Shown: one piece after another, positions 31,549 through 40,144 of the stretch | How the letters are laid out: every line of letters starts with the position of its first letter | Numbering within the stretch: position 1 is the stretch's first letter | DNA from: Pseudolabrys sp963742345 | GTDB lineage: Bacteria > Pseudomonadota > Alphaproteobacteria > Rhizobiales > Xanthobacteraceae | Direction: 5' to 3' | Length of the DNA stretch: 64,000 bases | Assembly: GCA_963742345.1 (NCBI GenBank) | Contig: CAVULO010000003.1 | Location: forward strand, 62,001 to 126,000 | Notes under the pieces: model-generated | The model's database searches: none | Told to the model about the DNA's origin: nothing | The model's input: only the letters and a program-made list of their open reading frames with translations | Program-made: the position numbers and the translations under genes

Positions 31549-32253
31549 TCAGTTCAGGATGCCGACGGCGCGCGATGCCACCAGCGCAATGGTCACAAGC
31601 GATATGCTGGATTCCGCCATCATCAGCAGCTTGGCGCGGACGGTGAGGGGAAACGTGTCGGCCGGCGAAAATGCCGTCGCGTTCGTAAACGCCAGAAACA
31701 GATAATCGATAAATCCCGGCGACCAGTTCGGAAAGCGCGCCGGTTCACCGGTTTGTTGCTGGGTGAACAGGAAGTCATTCCCGCGTTTTGCTCCGAATGC
31801 TCCCGCGGGTCCGCCGCGATCCAGCGCCCAGAACCACAACGCGAAGATGATGACGTTGGTGGCCCAGATGTTGAGCGCATCGAGGAGCAGCGTTCGGCCG
31901 CTGCCGGCGTGCCCGGCGAGGATCGCCTCGATCAGGCGCGCAAGCGCGCCGAAGTTCATTAGCGTAACGACAGCCGTCAGGGTAATTGCGAGCCGGCGCA
32001 CCATCAATCTGTCGCGCCAGACCCGTGTCATTTGCTCTTTTGTCGATGCCTTGCGCGCGCGCCGTTGCGTCCACGCAGTCGCGATCGACAGCGGAATGAG
32101 CAGCGCGAACTCCAGGGTGGGCGCGAGCCAGCGCGGCCCGATCATCAGGTCGTTCACGATGGCGATCTGGAGCCCGACAATGACAAGCACAGCGCCACGC
32201 GCCAGCCAGAAATCAACGGCCTGGTCTGTCAGCTGGTTGTGGGGCTTTGGCAT
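31549..32253 (-). CDS. Integral membrane protein, DUF1345-like
   Basis: A 234-residue protein starting MPKPHNQLTDQAVDFWLARG with about five membrane helices: AVLVIVGLQIAIVND, FALLIPLSIATAW, LAITLTAVVTLMNFGALARL, WATNVIIFALWFWALD and a C-terminal ISLVTIALVASRAVGIL. The region G-F-I-D-Y-L-F-L-A-F-T-N-A-T-A-F-S-P-A-D-T resembles the pore-like segment of DUF1345 proteins (D-x-L-Y-x-x-x-x-x-x-x-T-F-Q-x-S-D). A role in ion or solute passage is speculative. ATG 32253 is used; the frame upstream runs through short tandem repeats and looks non-coding. Confidence 0.7.
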   Translation of the reverse strand: MPKPHNQLTDQAVDFWLARGAVLVIVGLQIAIVNDLMIGPRWLAPTLEFALLIPLSIATAWTQRRARKASTKEQMTRVWRDRLMVRRLAITLTAVVTLMNFGALARLIEAILAGHAGSGRTLLLDALNIWATNVIIFALWFWALDRGGPAGAFGAKRGNDFLFTQQQTGEPARFPNWSPGFIDYLFLAFTNATAFSPADTFPLTVRAKLLMMAESSISLVTIALVASRAVGILN

Positions 32254-32339
32254 CAAGACACGTTTGCTGGCCTGCTTTTCTGGCTTTCGTTCGCCGCTAC
32301 TGTAGCTGAAAGGATGGTTTGGGGGAGGCGGTGCAATGT

Positions 32340-32396
32340 CGGTCACGTCCCTTGGCGCGTCCCAAGGCACGTCCCTTGGCGTCACCCTTGGCGCCG
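32340..32396. repeat. Short imperfect tandem repeat of CGTCCCTTGGCG
   Basis: Four imperfect copies of a 9-13 base unit (GTCCCTTGGCGC, GTCCCAAGGCAC, GTCCCTTGGCGTC, ACCCTTGGCGCC) lie in the spacer between the divergent DUF1345-like gene and yccF. The copies include inverted forms (TTGG / CCAA). It could be a slippage product or contribute to the promoter. Confidence 0.6.
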
Positions 32397-32456
32397 GTCA
32401 CTCCCGGTACCTATATCTGTCACCGGCGATGCTTGTCTCGGACCGGTGGATTTTCG

Positions 32457-32879
32457 ATGCCTGTCATGTCTTTGTTGCTGAACGTACTGTGGATCTTGTG
32501 CGGCGGCCTCTATATGGCCGTCGCGTGGATTGTTGCCGCCTTCATCATGGCGATCACCATCATCGGCCTGCCGTGGGCGCGGGCGGCATTCAATATCGCG
32601 CTCTATACGCTTCTCCCGTTTGGCCAGAAGGCGGTGCCGCGCGCGCAAGTGACCGGCGCCGAAGATCTCGGCACCGGACTGCTCGGAACGCTCGGCAATA
32701 TCATCTGGCTGGTGCTCGCCGGCTGGTGGCTCGCGCTCGGCCACCTCATCACGGCGTTTCTTCTCATGCTCACCATCATCGGCATTCCCTTCGCCTGGGC
32801 GCATCTGAAATTGGCCGGCATCGCGCTCTGGCCGATCGGCAAGATGATCGTGCCGGTGGATACGCCCGCCCGCGTCTGA
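32457..32879 (+). CDS. yccF: YccF-family inner membrane protein
   Basis: A 140-residue membrane protein of the YccF (DUF307) family. MPVMSLLLNVLWILCGGLYM leads into two repeated halves, each with an (I/L)-x-x-T-I-I-G-(L/I)-P-(W/F)-A turn: A-I-T-I-I-G-L-P-W-A-R-A-A-F and L-T-I-I-G-I-P-F-A-W-A-H-L-K-L-A-G-I-A-L-W-P-I-G. N-I-I-W-L-V-L-A-G-W-W-L-A-L-G-H-L begins the second half. E. coli YccF is about 148 aa, so the length fits. The start at 32457 is chosen from the family N-terminus; the open frame extends upstream through the tandem repeats. Confidence 0.87.
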   Translation: MPVMSLLLNVLWILCGGLYMAVAWIVAAFIMAITIIGLPWARAAFNIALYTLLPFGQKAVPRAQVTGAEDLGTGLLGTLGNIIWLVLAGWWLALGHLITAFLLMLTIIGIPFAWAHLKLAGIALWPIGKMIVPVDTPARV

Positions 32880-32968
32880 GTTGATGCCGTGGCCCGAAGC
32901 GGACTGCCGCAGGTTTACGTTGCGATAAGCCTTCAAATGTAGATTGCAGGCCGAACCGGGATATTTCC

Positions 32969-34027
32969 ATGTTCGACCTCATTTTTCAGGGTGTCCAAGC
33001 CTATAACCAGGTGGGCTTTTTTATCGGCGCGGTGGTTTGCCTTGGCATCGGCGGCCTCATCCTTGGCAATACGGTGTACTGGCGTGTGCACGCGCTCCGC
33101 GCACAGGGGACCATCATTGGCGTGATCGCTAATGGCGGCACGTATACGCCGGTGTATCGCTACACATTGGCGAACGGGCAAAGCCACGTCGCCAGGTCGG
33201 ATACCGGCTCGGGCTGGGTGCGCGGCAAGGAAACCGGGCGCGTCGTCCCGTTGATGATCTCCGCGCACAACCCGACGCAGGCGCGCGAAGCCGGCGGCTA
33301 TTTGCTCGATCTTGTTGGCCTCGTGTTTGCCGTGCCGGGCATCCTGTTCGGCTATACGGCGCTCACCGCTTACCCGATCACCCGCATGACGTGGATCATG
33401 GCCGCCGCCATGCTGTTATATCTTGGCGAGCGCGCTTATCGCGTTGTCATTCCCAAAGGACAGCGGCTGTCCATCGCGGAATGGAAAAAACAGCACAATA
33501 TCGGCCAGGCGACTCTCGATCTCACCGACGTCAAGCCGATTGAAACAATCGTTTCGGCGCCTGCTGTTGCGCAGGCGCGGCTCAAACAGTCGCAAAGCTA
33601 CAAAATCATTTTCCCCATCCTTGCCGCTGTCGCCGTGCTTCTGCTCGGGATCGGCGTTTTACAGAGCCTCAAGATCAGCCGGCTTGAAGTTCATGGGCTG
33701 CGTGCGCAAGGGCGGGTGGTGCGCCTGAACAGCGAACACAGTTCCGGCAGCGGGAGCCACTATACTTATTATCCTGTGGTGCGGTTTCGCACGGAGATGA
33801 ATTCGACTGTCGAATTCAAGGACAGCGTCGGCACCAATCCGCCCAGCCATCGAACGGGCGACCAGGTGACCGTGCTCTATTTGCCCGGCGACCCGCAGCG
33901 GCAGGCGATCATCGACCGCGGCTTCCTGCTGAACTGGGCCATTCCCGGAATCGTATTTCTGTTTGCCGCGGGTCTCGCCATGCTCTGCATTGTCCTGCGG
34001 CGGCAAACGAAGGTGGCAGCGGCGTAG
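32969..34027 (+). CDS. DUF3592-domain membrane protein
   Basis: A 352-residue membrane protein. It seems to contain two copies of a DUF3592-like module, each consisting of a membrane helix followed by a beta-rich loop: first F-F-I-G-A-V-V-C-L-G-I-G-G-L-I-L-G with A-Q-G-T-I-I-G-V-I-A-N-G-G-T-Y-T-P-V-Y-R-Y, then V-L-L-L-G-I-G-V-L-Q with A-Q-G-R-V-V-R-L-N-S and S-H-Y-T-Y-Y-P-V-V-R-F-R-T. Further helices follow (L-D-L-V-G-L-V-F-A-V-P-G-I-L-F-G and I-P-G-I-V-F-L-F-A-A-G-L-A-M-L). The repeat motif A-Q-G-x-V/I ... Y-x-P-V-x-x-F/Y is typical. Function unknown. It converges on uvrD. Confidence 0.82.
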   Translation: MFDLIFQGVQAYNQVGFFIGAVVCLGIGGLILGNTVYWRVHALRAQGTIIGVIANGGTYTPVYRYTLANGQSHVARSDTGSGWVRGKETGRVVPLMISAHNPTQAREAGGYLLDLVGLVFAVPGILFGYTALTAYPITRMTWIMAAAMLLYLGERAYRVVIPKGQRLSIAEWKKQHNIGQATLDLTDVKPIETIVSAPAVAQARLKQSQSYKIIFPILAAVAVLLLGIGVLQSLKISRLEVHGLRAQGRVVRLNSEHSSGSGSHYTYYPVVRFRTEMNSTVEFKDSVGTNPPSHRTGDQVTVLYLPGDPQRQAIIDRGFLLNWAIPGIVFLFAAGLAMLCIVLRRQTKVAAA

Positions 34028-34080
34028 CGCACGCGCGGCGATCAGCGCTGCGGGACGTTGCCTGGCATGAGCGTTCCGGG

Positions 34081-36855
34081 TCACACCTTATCGACGAACG
34101 AATCCACCACGCGTTTTTCGCCGGCGTGATCGAACTTGATGGTGAGCTTGTTGCCGTCCACGGCCACGACGTTGCCGTTGCCGAATTTCTGGTGAAACAC
34201 GCGCTCGCCAACGGCGAAGGATGACGTCGTGCCGGTGGATTTCGCGAGCAGTTCGCCTTCGATAGTGAGGGGGGATCGCCGGCCTCTCGCTCCCTCTCCC
34301 CGGCGGGGAGAGGGTTGGGGTGAGGGGGTTCCGCCCTCACGATGGCGCGATGCCTTTGCCCCCTCACCCGCGCCTGCGGCGCGACCTCTCCCCTCTGGGG
34401 AGAGGTGATCGGAGTTTGCCGCACTGTCGTCGGTCCCAATGTCGTCATCGAACACGCCATCCGGCACGTAACGCGGCTGGCCGTTGTCATGGAAACCACC
34501 GCGCCCTTTGCGCGCTTGTGCGCGCTGCCAGCCGGGCGTGGTGTAGCTGGAGCCGAAGGCGCTCATCTCGTCGAAGCGCGAGGCGCCATAGCCCGACATG
34601 CCGAAGCCGCCGGCGCCGCCCGCGGCCTCCTTCACCTCCACATGCGCCTCCGGCAGCTCGTCGAGGAAGCGCGAGGGCACGGTCGAGGTCCACATCCCGT
34701 GGATGCGCCGGTTGGTGGCGAAATAAATCTTGGCGAGCTTGCGCGCGCGCGTCAGGCCGACATGGGCGAGGCGGCGCTCTTCTTCCAGGCCCGCGCGGCC
34801 GCTCTCGTCGAGCGAGCGCTGATGCGGGAACAGGCCTTCCTCCCAGCCGGGCAGGAACACGCAATCGAATTCCAGCCCCTTGGCAGAATGCAGCGTCATG
34901 ATGTTGACGGCCTGCTCGGCCTCCGCGCCCTCGCGGTCCATCACCAGCGAGATGTGCTCGAGGAAGCCTTGCAGGTTCTCGAATTCCTCCATGGAGCGCA
35001 CCAGCTCCTTGAGGTTTTCCAGGCGGCCGGCGGCGTCGGCCGAGCGGTCCTTCTGCCACATTTCGGTGTAGCCGGATTCATCGAGCACGATTTCGGCGAG
35101 CTCAGTGTGCGGCATTGAATCTTTCTTCGCGCGCCAGCGCTCGAAGGCGGCCATCAGGTCGCGCAGCGCAAAGCGCGGTTTGGGCTTCATCTCGTCGGTG
35201 GCGGAGAGCTGGCTCGCTGCTTCGGTGAGCGGGATGCGTTTCTTGCGCGCGTAATCGTGCAGCATTTGCAGCGTGGCGTCGCCGAGGCCGCGCTTGGGCA
35301 CGTTGACGATGCGCTCGAAGGCGAGGTCGTCGGCCGGCTGCGCGATCACGCGCAGATAGGCCAGCGCGTCGCGGATTTCGGCGCGCTCGTAGAAGCGAGG
35401 CCCGCCGATCACGCGGTAGGGCAGGCCGAGCTGGATGAAGCGGTCTTCAAATTCGCGCATCTGGAACGAGGCGCGCACCAGAATGGCGATCTCGTCGAGC
35501 GGATGGTCGAGACCCTGCTCGCGCGCGTCACGCTGGAGCTGCTCGATTTCCTCGCCGATGGCGCGGGCTTCTTCCTCCGAGTCCCAGCCGCCGGTGACCT
35601 GTACCTTTTCACCCAGCACGTCCTCGGTGCGCAGCGTCTTGCCAAGGCGGCCTTCGTTGTGGGCGATGAGGTGGGAGGCGGCTGCGAGAATGTGCCCGGT
35701 GCTGCGATAATTGCGCTCGAGGCGAATGACCTTCGCGCCGGGAAAATCGTGATCGAAGCGCAGGATGTTATCGACCTCCGCCCCGCGCCAGCCGTAGATC
35801 GACTGGTCGTCATCGCCCACGCAGCAGATGTTCTTGGGGTGGCGCTGACTTTCAGTTGGGGCACGCGCAAGCGGCAAACTCGGCGCGACTCCCTCTCCCC
35901 GTTGGGGAGAGGGTCGGGGTGAGGGGGGTACTGACTCTCGTTCGATCGTTACCCCCTCACCCGACGCGCTCGCGTCGACCTCTCCCCCCTGGGGAGAGGT
36001 GACTGCTGCGGAGCTGGGTGAGGCACTCGCTCCACTCGTCTGCGCCAGCAGCTTGAGCCACAGATATTGCGCGACGTTCGTGTCCTGATACTCGTCGACC
36101 AGAATGAATTTGAACCGCTCCTGGAAACTCCGCAGCACATCGGGGTTCTGGCGGAACAGCCGGATGTTCTCCAGCAGCAGGTCGCCGAAGTCGGCCGCGT
36201 TGAGCGTCTTCAGCCGCTCCTGATAGGCGATGTAAAGCTTCTTGCCCTTGCCGTTGGCGAAGGTCGCGGCTTCGCCGGACGGCACCTGCTCGGGCGTGAG
36301 CCCGCGGTTTTTCCAGCCGTCGATCAGCATGGCGAGCACGCGCGCCGGCCATCGTTTCTCGTCGAGCTTCTCGGCTTCCAGGATCATCTTGATCAGCCGG
36401 ATCTGGTCGTCGACGTCGAGGATCGTGAAATTGCTCTTGAGCCCGACCAGTTCGGCGTGCCGGCGCAATATCTTCACCCCGATCGAGTGGAAGGTGCCGA
36501 GCCACGGCATGCCCTCGACGATCTGCCCCACCATCTGGCCGACGCGGTTTTTCATCTCGCGCGCGGCCTTGTTGGTGAAGGTGACGGCGAGGATTTCCGC
36601 CGGCCGCGCCCGCCCGAGATTGAGGATGTGCGCGATGCGCGTGGTGAGCACGCGGGTCTTGCCGGTTCCCGCGCCGGCCAGCACCAGCACCGGACCGTCC
36701 AGCGTTTCCACCGCCTCGCGCTGCTCGGGATTGAGGTCGGCGAGATAGGCTGCGCTGCGCTGCCCGAGCGCGCGCGCGGCGATGCCGCCGGCAACGGGTT
36801 GCGGGCTCAAGGGAGCAGGGTCGTTACGGGGGTCGTTACGATTGGGTTCGGCCAT
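34081..36855 (-). CDS. uvrD: UvrD/PcrA-type DNA helicase with two in-frame repeat insertions
   Basis: A 924-residue superfamily 1A helicase (3'-5') in repair and replication-fork maintenance. Walker A A-G-A-G-T-G-K-T-R is near residue 60, motif II V-D-E-Y-Q-D-T-N near 260, motif III V-G-D-D-D-Q-S-I-Y-G-W-R-G after the first insertion, motif V/VI T-L-H-S-A-K-G-L-E-F-D and V-G-L-T-R-A-R near 700. Rhizobial homologues are usually shorter (about 800-860 aa by my recollection). The difference comes from two Pro/Ser/Gly/Arg-rich segments, residues about 280-340 (between motifs II and III) and about 810-860, each encoded by a copy of the CTCTCCCC palindromic repeat. I place the start at ATG 36855 (MAEPNRN...). 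Confidence 0.92.
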   Translation of the reverse strand: MAEPNRNDPRNDPAPLSPQPVAGGIAARALGQRSAAYLADLNPEQREAVETLDGPVLVLAGAGTGKTRVLTTRIAHILNLGRARPAEILAVTFTNKAAREMKNRVGQMVGQIVEGMPWLGTFHSIGVKILRRHAELVGLKSNFTILDVDDQIRLIKMILEAEKLDEKRWPARVLAMLIDGWKNRGLTPEQVPSGEAATFANGKGKKLYIAYQERLKTLNAADFGDLLLENIRLFRQNPDVLRSFQERFKFILVDEYQDTNVAQYLWLKLLAQTSGASASPSSAAVTSPQGGEVDASASGEGVTIERESVPPSPRPSPQRGEGVAPSLPLARAPTESQRHPKNICCVGDDDQSIYGWRGAEVDNILRFDHDFPGAKVIRLERNYRSTGHILAAASHLIAHNEGRLGKTLRTEDVLGEKVQVTGGWDSEEEARAIGEEIEQLQRDAREQGLDHPLDEIAILVRASFQMREFEDRFIQLGLPYRVIGGPRFYERAEIRDALAYLRVIAQPADDLAFERIVNVPKRGLGDATLQMLHDYARKKRIPLTEAASQLSATDEMKPKPRFALRDLMAAFERWRAKKDSMPHTELAEIVLDESGYTEMWQKDRSADAAGRLENLKELVRSMEEFENLQGFLEHISLVMDREGAEAEQAVNIMTLHSAKGLEFDCVFLPGWEEGLFPHQRSLDESGRAGLEEERRLAHVGLTRARKLAKIYFATNRRIHGMWTSTVPSRFLDELPEAHVEVKEAAGGAGGFGMSGYGASRFDEMSAFGSSYTTPGWQRAQARKGRGGFHDNGQPRYVPDGVFDDDIGTDDSAANSDHLSPEGRGRAAGAGEGAKASRHREGGTPSPQPSPRRGEGARGRRSPLTIEGELLAKSTGTTSSFAVGERVFHQKFGNGNVVAVDGNKLTIKFDHAGEKRVVDSFVDKV
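34292..34406 (-). repeat. Palindromic repeat element inside uvrD (copy 2)
   Basis: About 115 bp: a left arm (34292-34329) with CCCTCTCCCCGGCGGGGAGA continuing into GGGTTGGGGTGAGGGGGT, and a right arm (34359-34406) with CCCCCTCACCCG...ACCTCTCCCC...GGGGAGAGGT. Each arm is itself a hairpin and the arms are inverted relative to each other. It is translated in frame as part of the C-terminal region of UvrD. Confidence 0.85.
35891..36000 (-). repeat. Palindromic repeat element inside uvrD (copy 1)
   Basis: About 110 bp with the same build as the copy at 34292: left arm CCCTCTCCCCGTTGGGGAGA then GGGTCGGGGTGAGGGGGGT (35891-35929), right arm ACCCCCTCACCCGACGCGCT then CGCGTCGACCTCTCCCCCC and TGGGGAGAGGT (35951-36000). 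It is translated in frame between helicase motifs II and III. Confidence 0.85.
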
Positions 36856-36991
36856 TTGATTCTGTTGTTCTGCCCAAAGATGGCATTCGTGAGTGCCAAT
36901 TGGGAGAGGCGAGGGCCGGTCTTGTCGGCACCTTCCCACCGCTTTAGCGTCTTTTTCCAGTTTATTTCGAACAACTTGAGGGGGAATTCCC

Positions 36992-37789
36992 GTGCGACTG
37001 AAGGACAAGGTGGCGCTGGTCACCGGCGGCGGCCGCGGCATTGGCCGCGATATCGTGCTGGCTTATGCGCGCGAAGGCGCCCACGTCGTCGTCAATGACG
37101 TCGATCCCGCGACTGCAGAGGCCACCGCCAAGGATGCCGCGGCGCTGGGCAGCAAGAGCCTCCCCGTCGTCGCCGATGTCGCCAAATCTGCCGACATCAC
37201 CCGGCTGGTCGAGACGATCGTCAAGGAGCGCGGACGCATCGACATTGTCGTGAACAACGCCATGAAGATCGTGCCGGGAAAACTCGAAGCGCTGCCGGAG
37301 GCAGCCTGGGACACAACGGTGAACATCGGCCTCAAGGGCGCGTTCCTCGTCAGCCAGGCGGCGGCAAAGCACATGATCGCGCAGAAGTCGGGCGTCATCG
37401 TCAACATTGCCTCGATCGCCGGCCTGTTTCCCTACAACTGGGCGGGCGCCTACAGCGTCGTGAAGGCGGGCCTGATCATGCTGACGAAATTGCAGGCGAT
37501 GGAGTGGGCGCCCTACGGCATCCGCGCCAATGCGATCACGCCCGGTTACATCCGCACGCCCGGCACCGAGGCGATGTATGCCGATCCGGAAATCTACGAA
37601 GGCCGGCGCAAGGGTGTGCCGATGGGCCGCGTCGGCTCCGGCGAGGACATCGCGGGACCGGCGATTTTCCTCGCCTGCGATGAGTCGCGCTACACGACCG
37701 GCAGCGTGCTCGGCGCCGACGGCGGCCAGGCGGTCGGCTATTTCCTCACCGTGCCGGGCCGGCGGTTTTCGGGCGGAAGGATCGATTGA
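36992..37789 (+). CDS. SDR-family NAD(P)-dependent oxidoreductase
   Basis: A 265-residue classical short-chain dehydrogenase. The cofactor-binding motif is V-T-G-G-G-R-G-I-G-R-D near residue 10, followed by V-V-N-D-V-D-P (Asp at the end of beta 2 favours NAD+), N-N-A-M-K-I-V near 90 and the catalytic Ser-Tyr-Lys set in V-N-I-A-S-I-A-G and G-A-Y-S-V-V-K-A-G. The Asn in V-N-I-G-L-K-G is conserved. The substrate cannot be told, but the downstream catabolic genes suggest a role in degradation of an aromatic or acid compound. The start is GTG 36992, with GAGGGGG seven bases upstream. Confidence 0.92.
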   Translation: MRLKDKVALVTGGGRGIGRDIVLAYAREGAHVVVNDVDPATAEATAKDAAALGSKSLPVVADVAKSADITRLVETIVKERGRIDIVVNNAMKIVPGKLEALPEAAWDTTVNIGLKGAFLVSQAAAKHMIAQKSGVIVNIASIAGLFPYNWAGAYSVVKAGLIMLTKLQAMEWAPYGIRANAITPGYIRTPGTEAMYADPEIYEGRRKGVPMGRVGSGEDIAGPAIFLACDESRYTTGSVLGADGGQAVGYFLTVPGRRFSGGRID

Positions 37790-37802
37790 TCCGTTTCGAG
37801 GC

Positions 37803-38360
37803 AGTAGCCCGCATGAGCGAAGCGACATGCGGGGTGAAGACCCCGGATTTCGAATCTCTCCTCCGCTCGTCCCCGCGAAAGCGGGGACCCAGCCTGGCTT
37901 TGAGTCTTGCTCTGGATTCCCGCTTGCGCGGGAATGAGCGGAATATGCTCTCGGTGGGAGACAAACTTGTAGCCAGTAGCCCGCATGAGCGAAGCGACAT
38001 GCGGGGTGAAGGCCCCGGATTTCGAATCTCTCCTCCGCTCGTCCCCGCGAAAGCGGGGACCCAGCCTGGCTTTGAGTCTTGCTCTGGATTCCCGCTTGCG
38101 CGGGAATGAGCGGAATATGCTCTCGGTGGGAGACAAATTTGTAGCCAGTAGCCCGCATGAGCGAAGCGAAATGCGGGGTGAAGACCCCGGATTTCGAATC
38201 TCTCCTCCGCTCGTCCCCGCGAAAGCGGGGACCCAGCCTGGCTTTGAGTCTTGCTCTGGATTCCCGCTTGCGCGGGAATGAGCGGAATATGCTCTCGGTG
38301 GGAGACAAATTTGTAGCCAGTAGCCCGCATGAGCGAAGCGACATGCGGGACGAAGACCCC
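37803..38360. repeat. 172-bp tandem repeat array, three full units plus a partial one
   Basis: Units start at 37803, 37975, 38147 and 38319, so the period is exactly 172 bp three times over. The units are almost identical: unit 3 has AAATGCGG where the others have ACATGCGG, and the copies differ by a few bases near TGAAGACC/TGAAGGCC. Each unit contains CCCGCATGAGCGAAGCGACA (a palindrome with ATGCGGG), GTCCCCGCGAAAGCGGGGAC and TTCCCGCTTGCGCGGGAATG. The fourth unit stops after about 40 bp and continues into other sequence. Since 172 is not a multiple of three, all long open frames here are artefacts. Confidence 0.92.
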
Positions 38361-38413
38361 GGATTTCGCTACGCTCAATCCGGGCTACGGTCCGGCATTT
38401 CAATTATTTTCGG

Positions 38414-38456
38414 TGGGTTCGGCGCTGGCGCGCCTTAACCCACCCTACGGTCTGCG
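38414..38456. repeat. Short palindromic repeat GGTGGG...CCCACC
   Basis: GGTGGGTTCGGCGCTGGCGC then GCCTTAACCCACCCTACGGTC. It has inverted ends (GGTGGG / CCCACC) and an internal GGCGCTGGCGCGCC. A second copy (GGTGGGTCCGGCGCTGGCGC and GCCTTGACCCACCCTACGGC) occurs at about 48077-48117. In both cases it follows the CGAATGAGCGGAATATGCTC-type unit. Confidence 0.75.
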
Positions 38457-38474
38457 TCGCACAGGAATTCCGGT

Positions 38475-40084
38475 TTGGACACGCAAGTCATTATTGTCGG
38501 CGCCGGCCCGGTCGGGCTCACGCTCGCGATCGACCTTGGCCGCCGCGGCGTGCGCTGCATTCTGCTCGAGCAGAAAGACGCGCCGCAATTCTTGCCCAAG
38601 ATGGAGCGGTGCAACGCCCGCACCATGGAAATTTACCGGCGGCTGCGGCATCGCGCAAAAGATCCGCGACGCCGGCTTTCCGCGCGATGCGCCCATGGAC
38701 GTGTTCATCGTCACGTCGCTGGTCGAGCCGCCGCTGTTGCATCTGCCTTATCCGTCGGTCGCGCAGGCGCAGGCCGACATCGCCGCCTGCACCGACGGCT
38801 CGATGCCGCTCGAGCCCTATCAGCTCATCTCGCAATATACGCTGGAGCCGCTGCTCAAGTCGGTCGCGGAAACGTTGCCGAGCGTGGACGTGCGCTACGG
38901 CTGCGAATTCCTGTCCTTCGAGCAGGACAGCGACGGCGTGCGCGCGCGCGTCAAACGCGGCGCACACGACGTCGGAACTGAGCGCGCAATATCTCGTCGG
39001 CTGCGACGGCGGCGCCAGCGACGTGCGCCGTCAGCTCGGCATCAAGCTGCAAGGCGACGCCAATCTGCTGCAATTGCGGCAGGCGCTGTACCGCTGCGAC
39101 GATCTGTTCGAGCGCATTCCGATCGGCAAGGGGCGGCACTACCACGTTGCCGACGCGCATTCGACGTTCCTGATCGTGCAGGATTCAACGCGCCATTTCA
39201 CGCTGCATGCGGTGGTCGACAGCGACGCCGAGATGAAGACGATGTTCGAGCAGACCGTCGCCATGCCGGTGCAATATGAAATGCTGTCGTGCGCGCCGTG
39301 GCGGCAGAATTTGCTGCTGGCCGACAGCTACGGGCAAGGCCGCGTGTTTCTCGCCGGCGATGCCGTGCATCTGGTGATCCCGACCGGCGGGCTCGGCATG
39401 AACAGCGGCGTCGGCGACGCCATCGACCTGTCGTGGAAGCTTGCCGCCACGCTGCAAGGGCTGGGGCGGGCCGCGCCTGCTTGCATCCTACGAGATCGAG
39501 CGCCGGCAGATCGGCGCGCGCAATGTCGAGGCCTCGCGCCATGCCTCGCGCGGGCGGCGCGCCTGGCGGGCGGCCTACAGGCCGAACATTCGCGACAAGA
39601 CGCCGGAAGGCGCCGAGACGCGCGCCAACCTTGCGCGCATCGCCGATGTCGAGCAGCGCAAGAGCAACGAGATGATCGGTGCCGAGCTTGGCTACCGCTA
39701 TGCAGGCTCACCCGTGATCTGGCCGGAAGCGGGCGAGGCGCCGCGAGCCCAATTTCATGACATATGAGCCGACAACCTGGCCGGGCGCGCGATTGCCGCA
39801 TGTGTGGCTCGCCGACGGCATGGCGCTGCATGACCGCATCGGCGACGGCTACACGCTGCTGCGCCTTGCCGGTGCGCAGGCCGACAGCGGGCCGCTGGCG
39901 CGCGCGTTTGCCGCGCTGGCCGCGCCGTTGACCGTCCTCGACGTCGGCGAGGCACGGCCACGCGATGTCTATGGCTATGACCTGCTGCTGCTGCGGCCGG
40001 ACCTGCATGTGGTCTGGCGCGGCAACCGGCTGCCGGACGATCCCGCCAGGCTGCGCTGGCCACGGGCAATTGGTCCGCGAGTGA
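38475..40084 (+). pseudogene. FAD-dependent aromatic monooxygenase, frameshifted
   Basis: Read with frame changes this is a group A flavin monooxygenase of about 530 residues: MDTQVIIVGAGPVGLTLAID (FAD-binding GxGxxG), then the GIAQKIRDAGFPRDAPMDVF region, the middle YLVGCDGGASDVRRQLGIK, the FAD/GD motif G-R-V-F-L-A-G-D-A-V-H-L-V-I-P-T-G-G-L-G-M-N-S-G and the C-terminal thioredoxin-like region W-P-G-A-R-L-P-H-V-W-L-A-D-G. Four shifts occur at about 38640, 38975, 39460 and 39765, and possibly a fifth near 40050. Each moves the frame by +1 (one inserted base). Between shifts no stop codon and no obvious decay is seen. Either a fresh pseudogene or sequence errors. Confidence 0.82.
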
Positions 40085-40144
40085 TGCTGGCCGTACCGGA
40101 CGATCGTACAAAGTTACAAGCGAAGAATCCGTCACGGGAAACGA

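Noticed and set aside
37803..38360. Possible CRISPR array
   Set aside because: The direct repeats are contiguous 172-bp units without unique spacers, and no cas genes are present.
36962..38403. Long minus-strand open frames (up to 460 aa) across the 172-bp repeats and SDR gene
   Set aside because: The repeat unit is open in several frames on both strands and 172 is not a multiple of three. The predicted proteins are repeat translations without family features, and the right part is antisense to the SDR gene.
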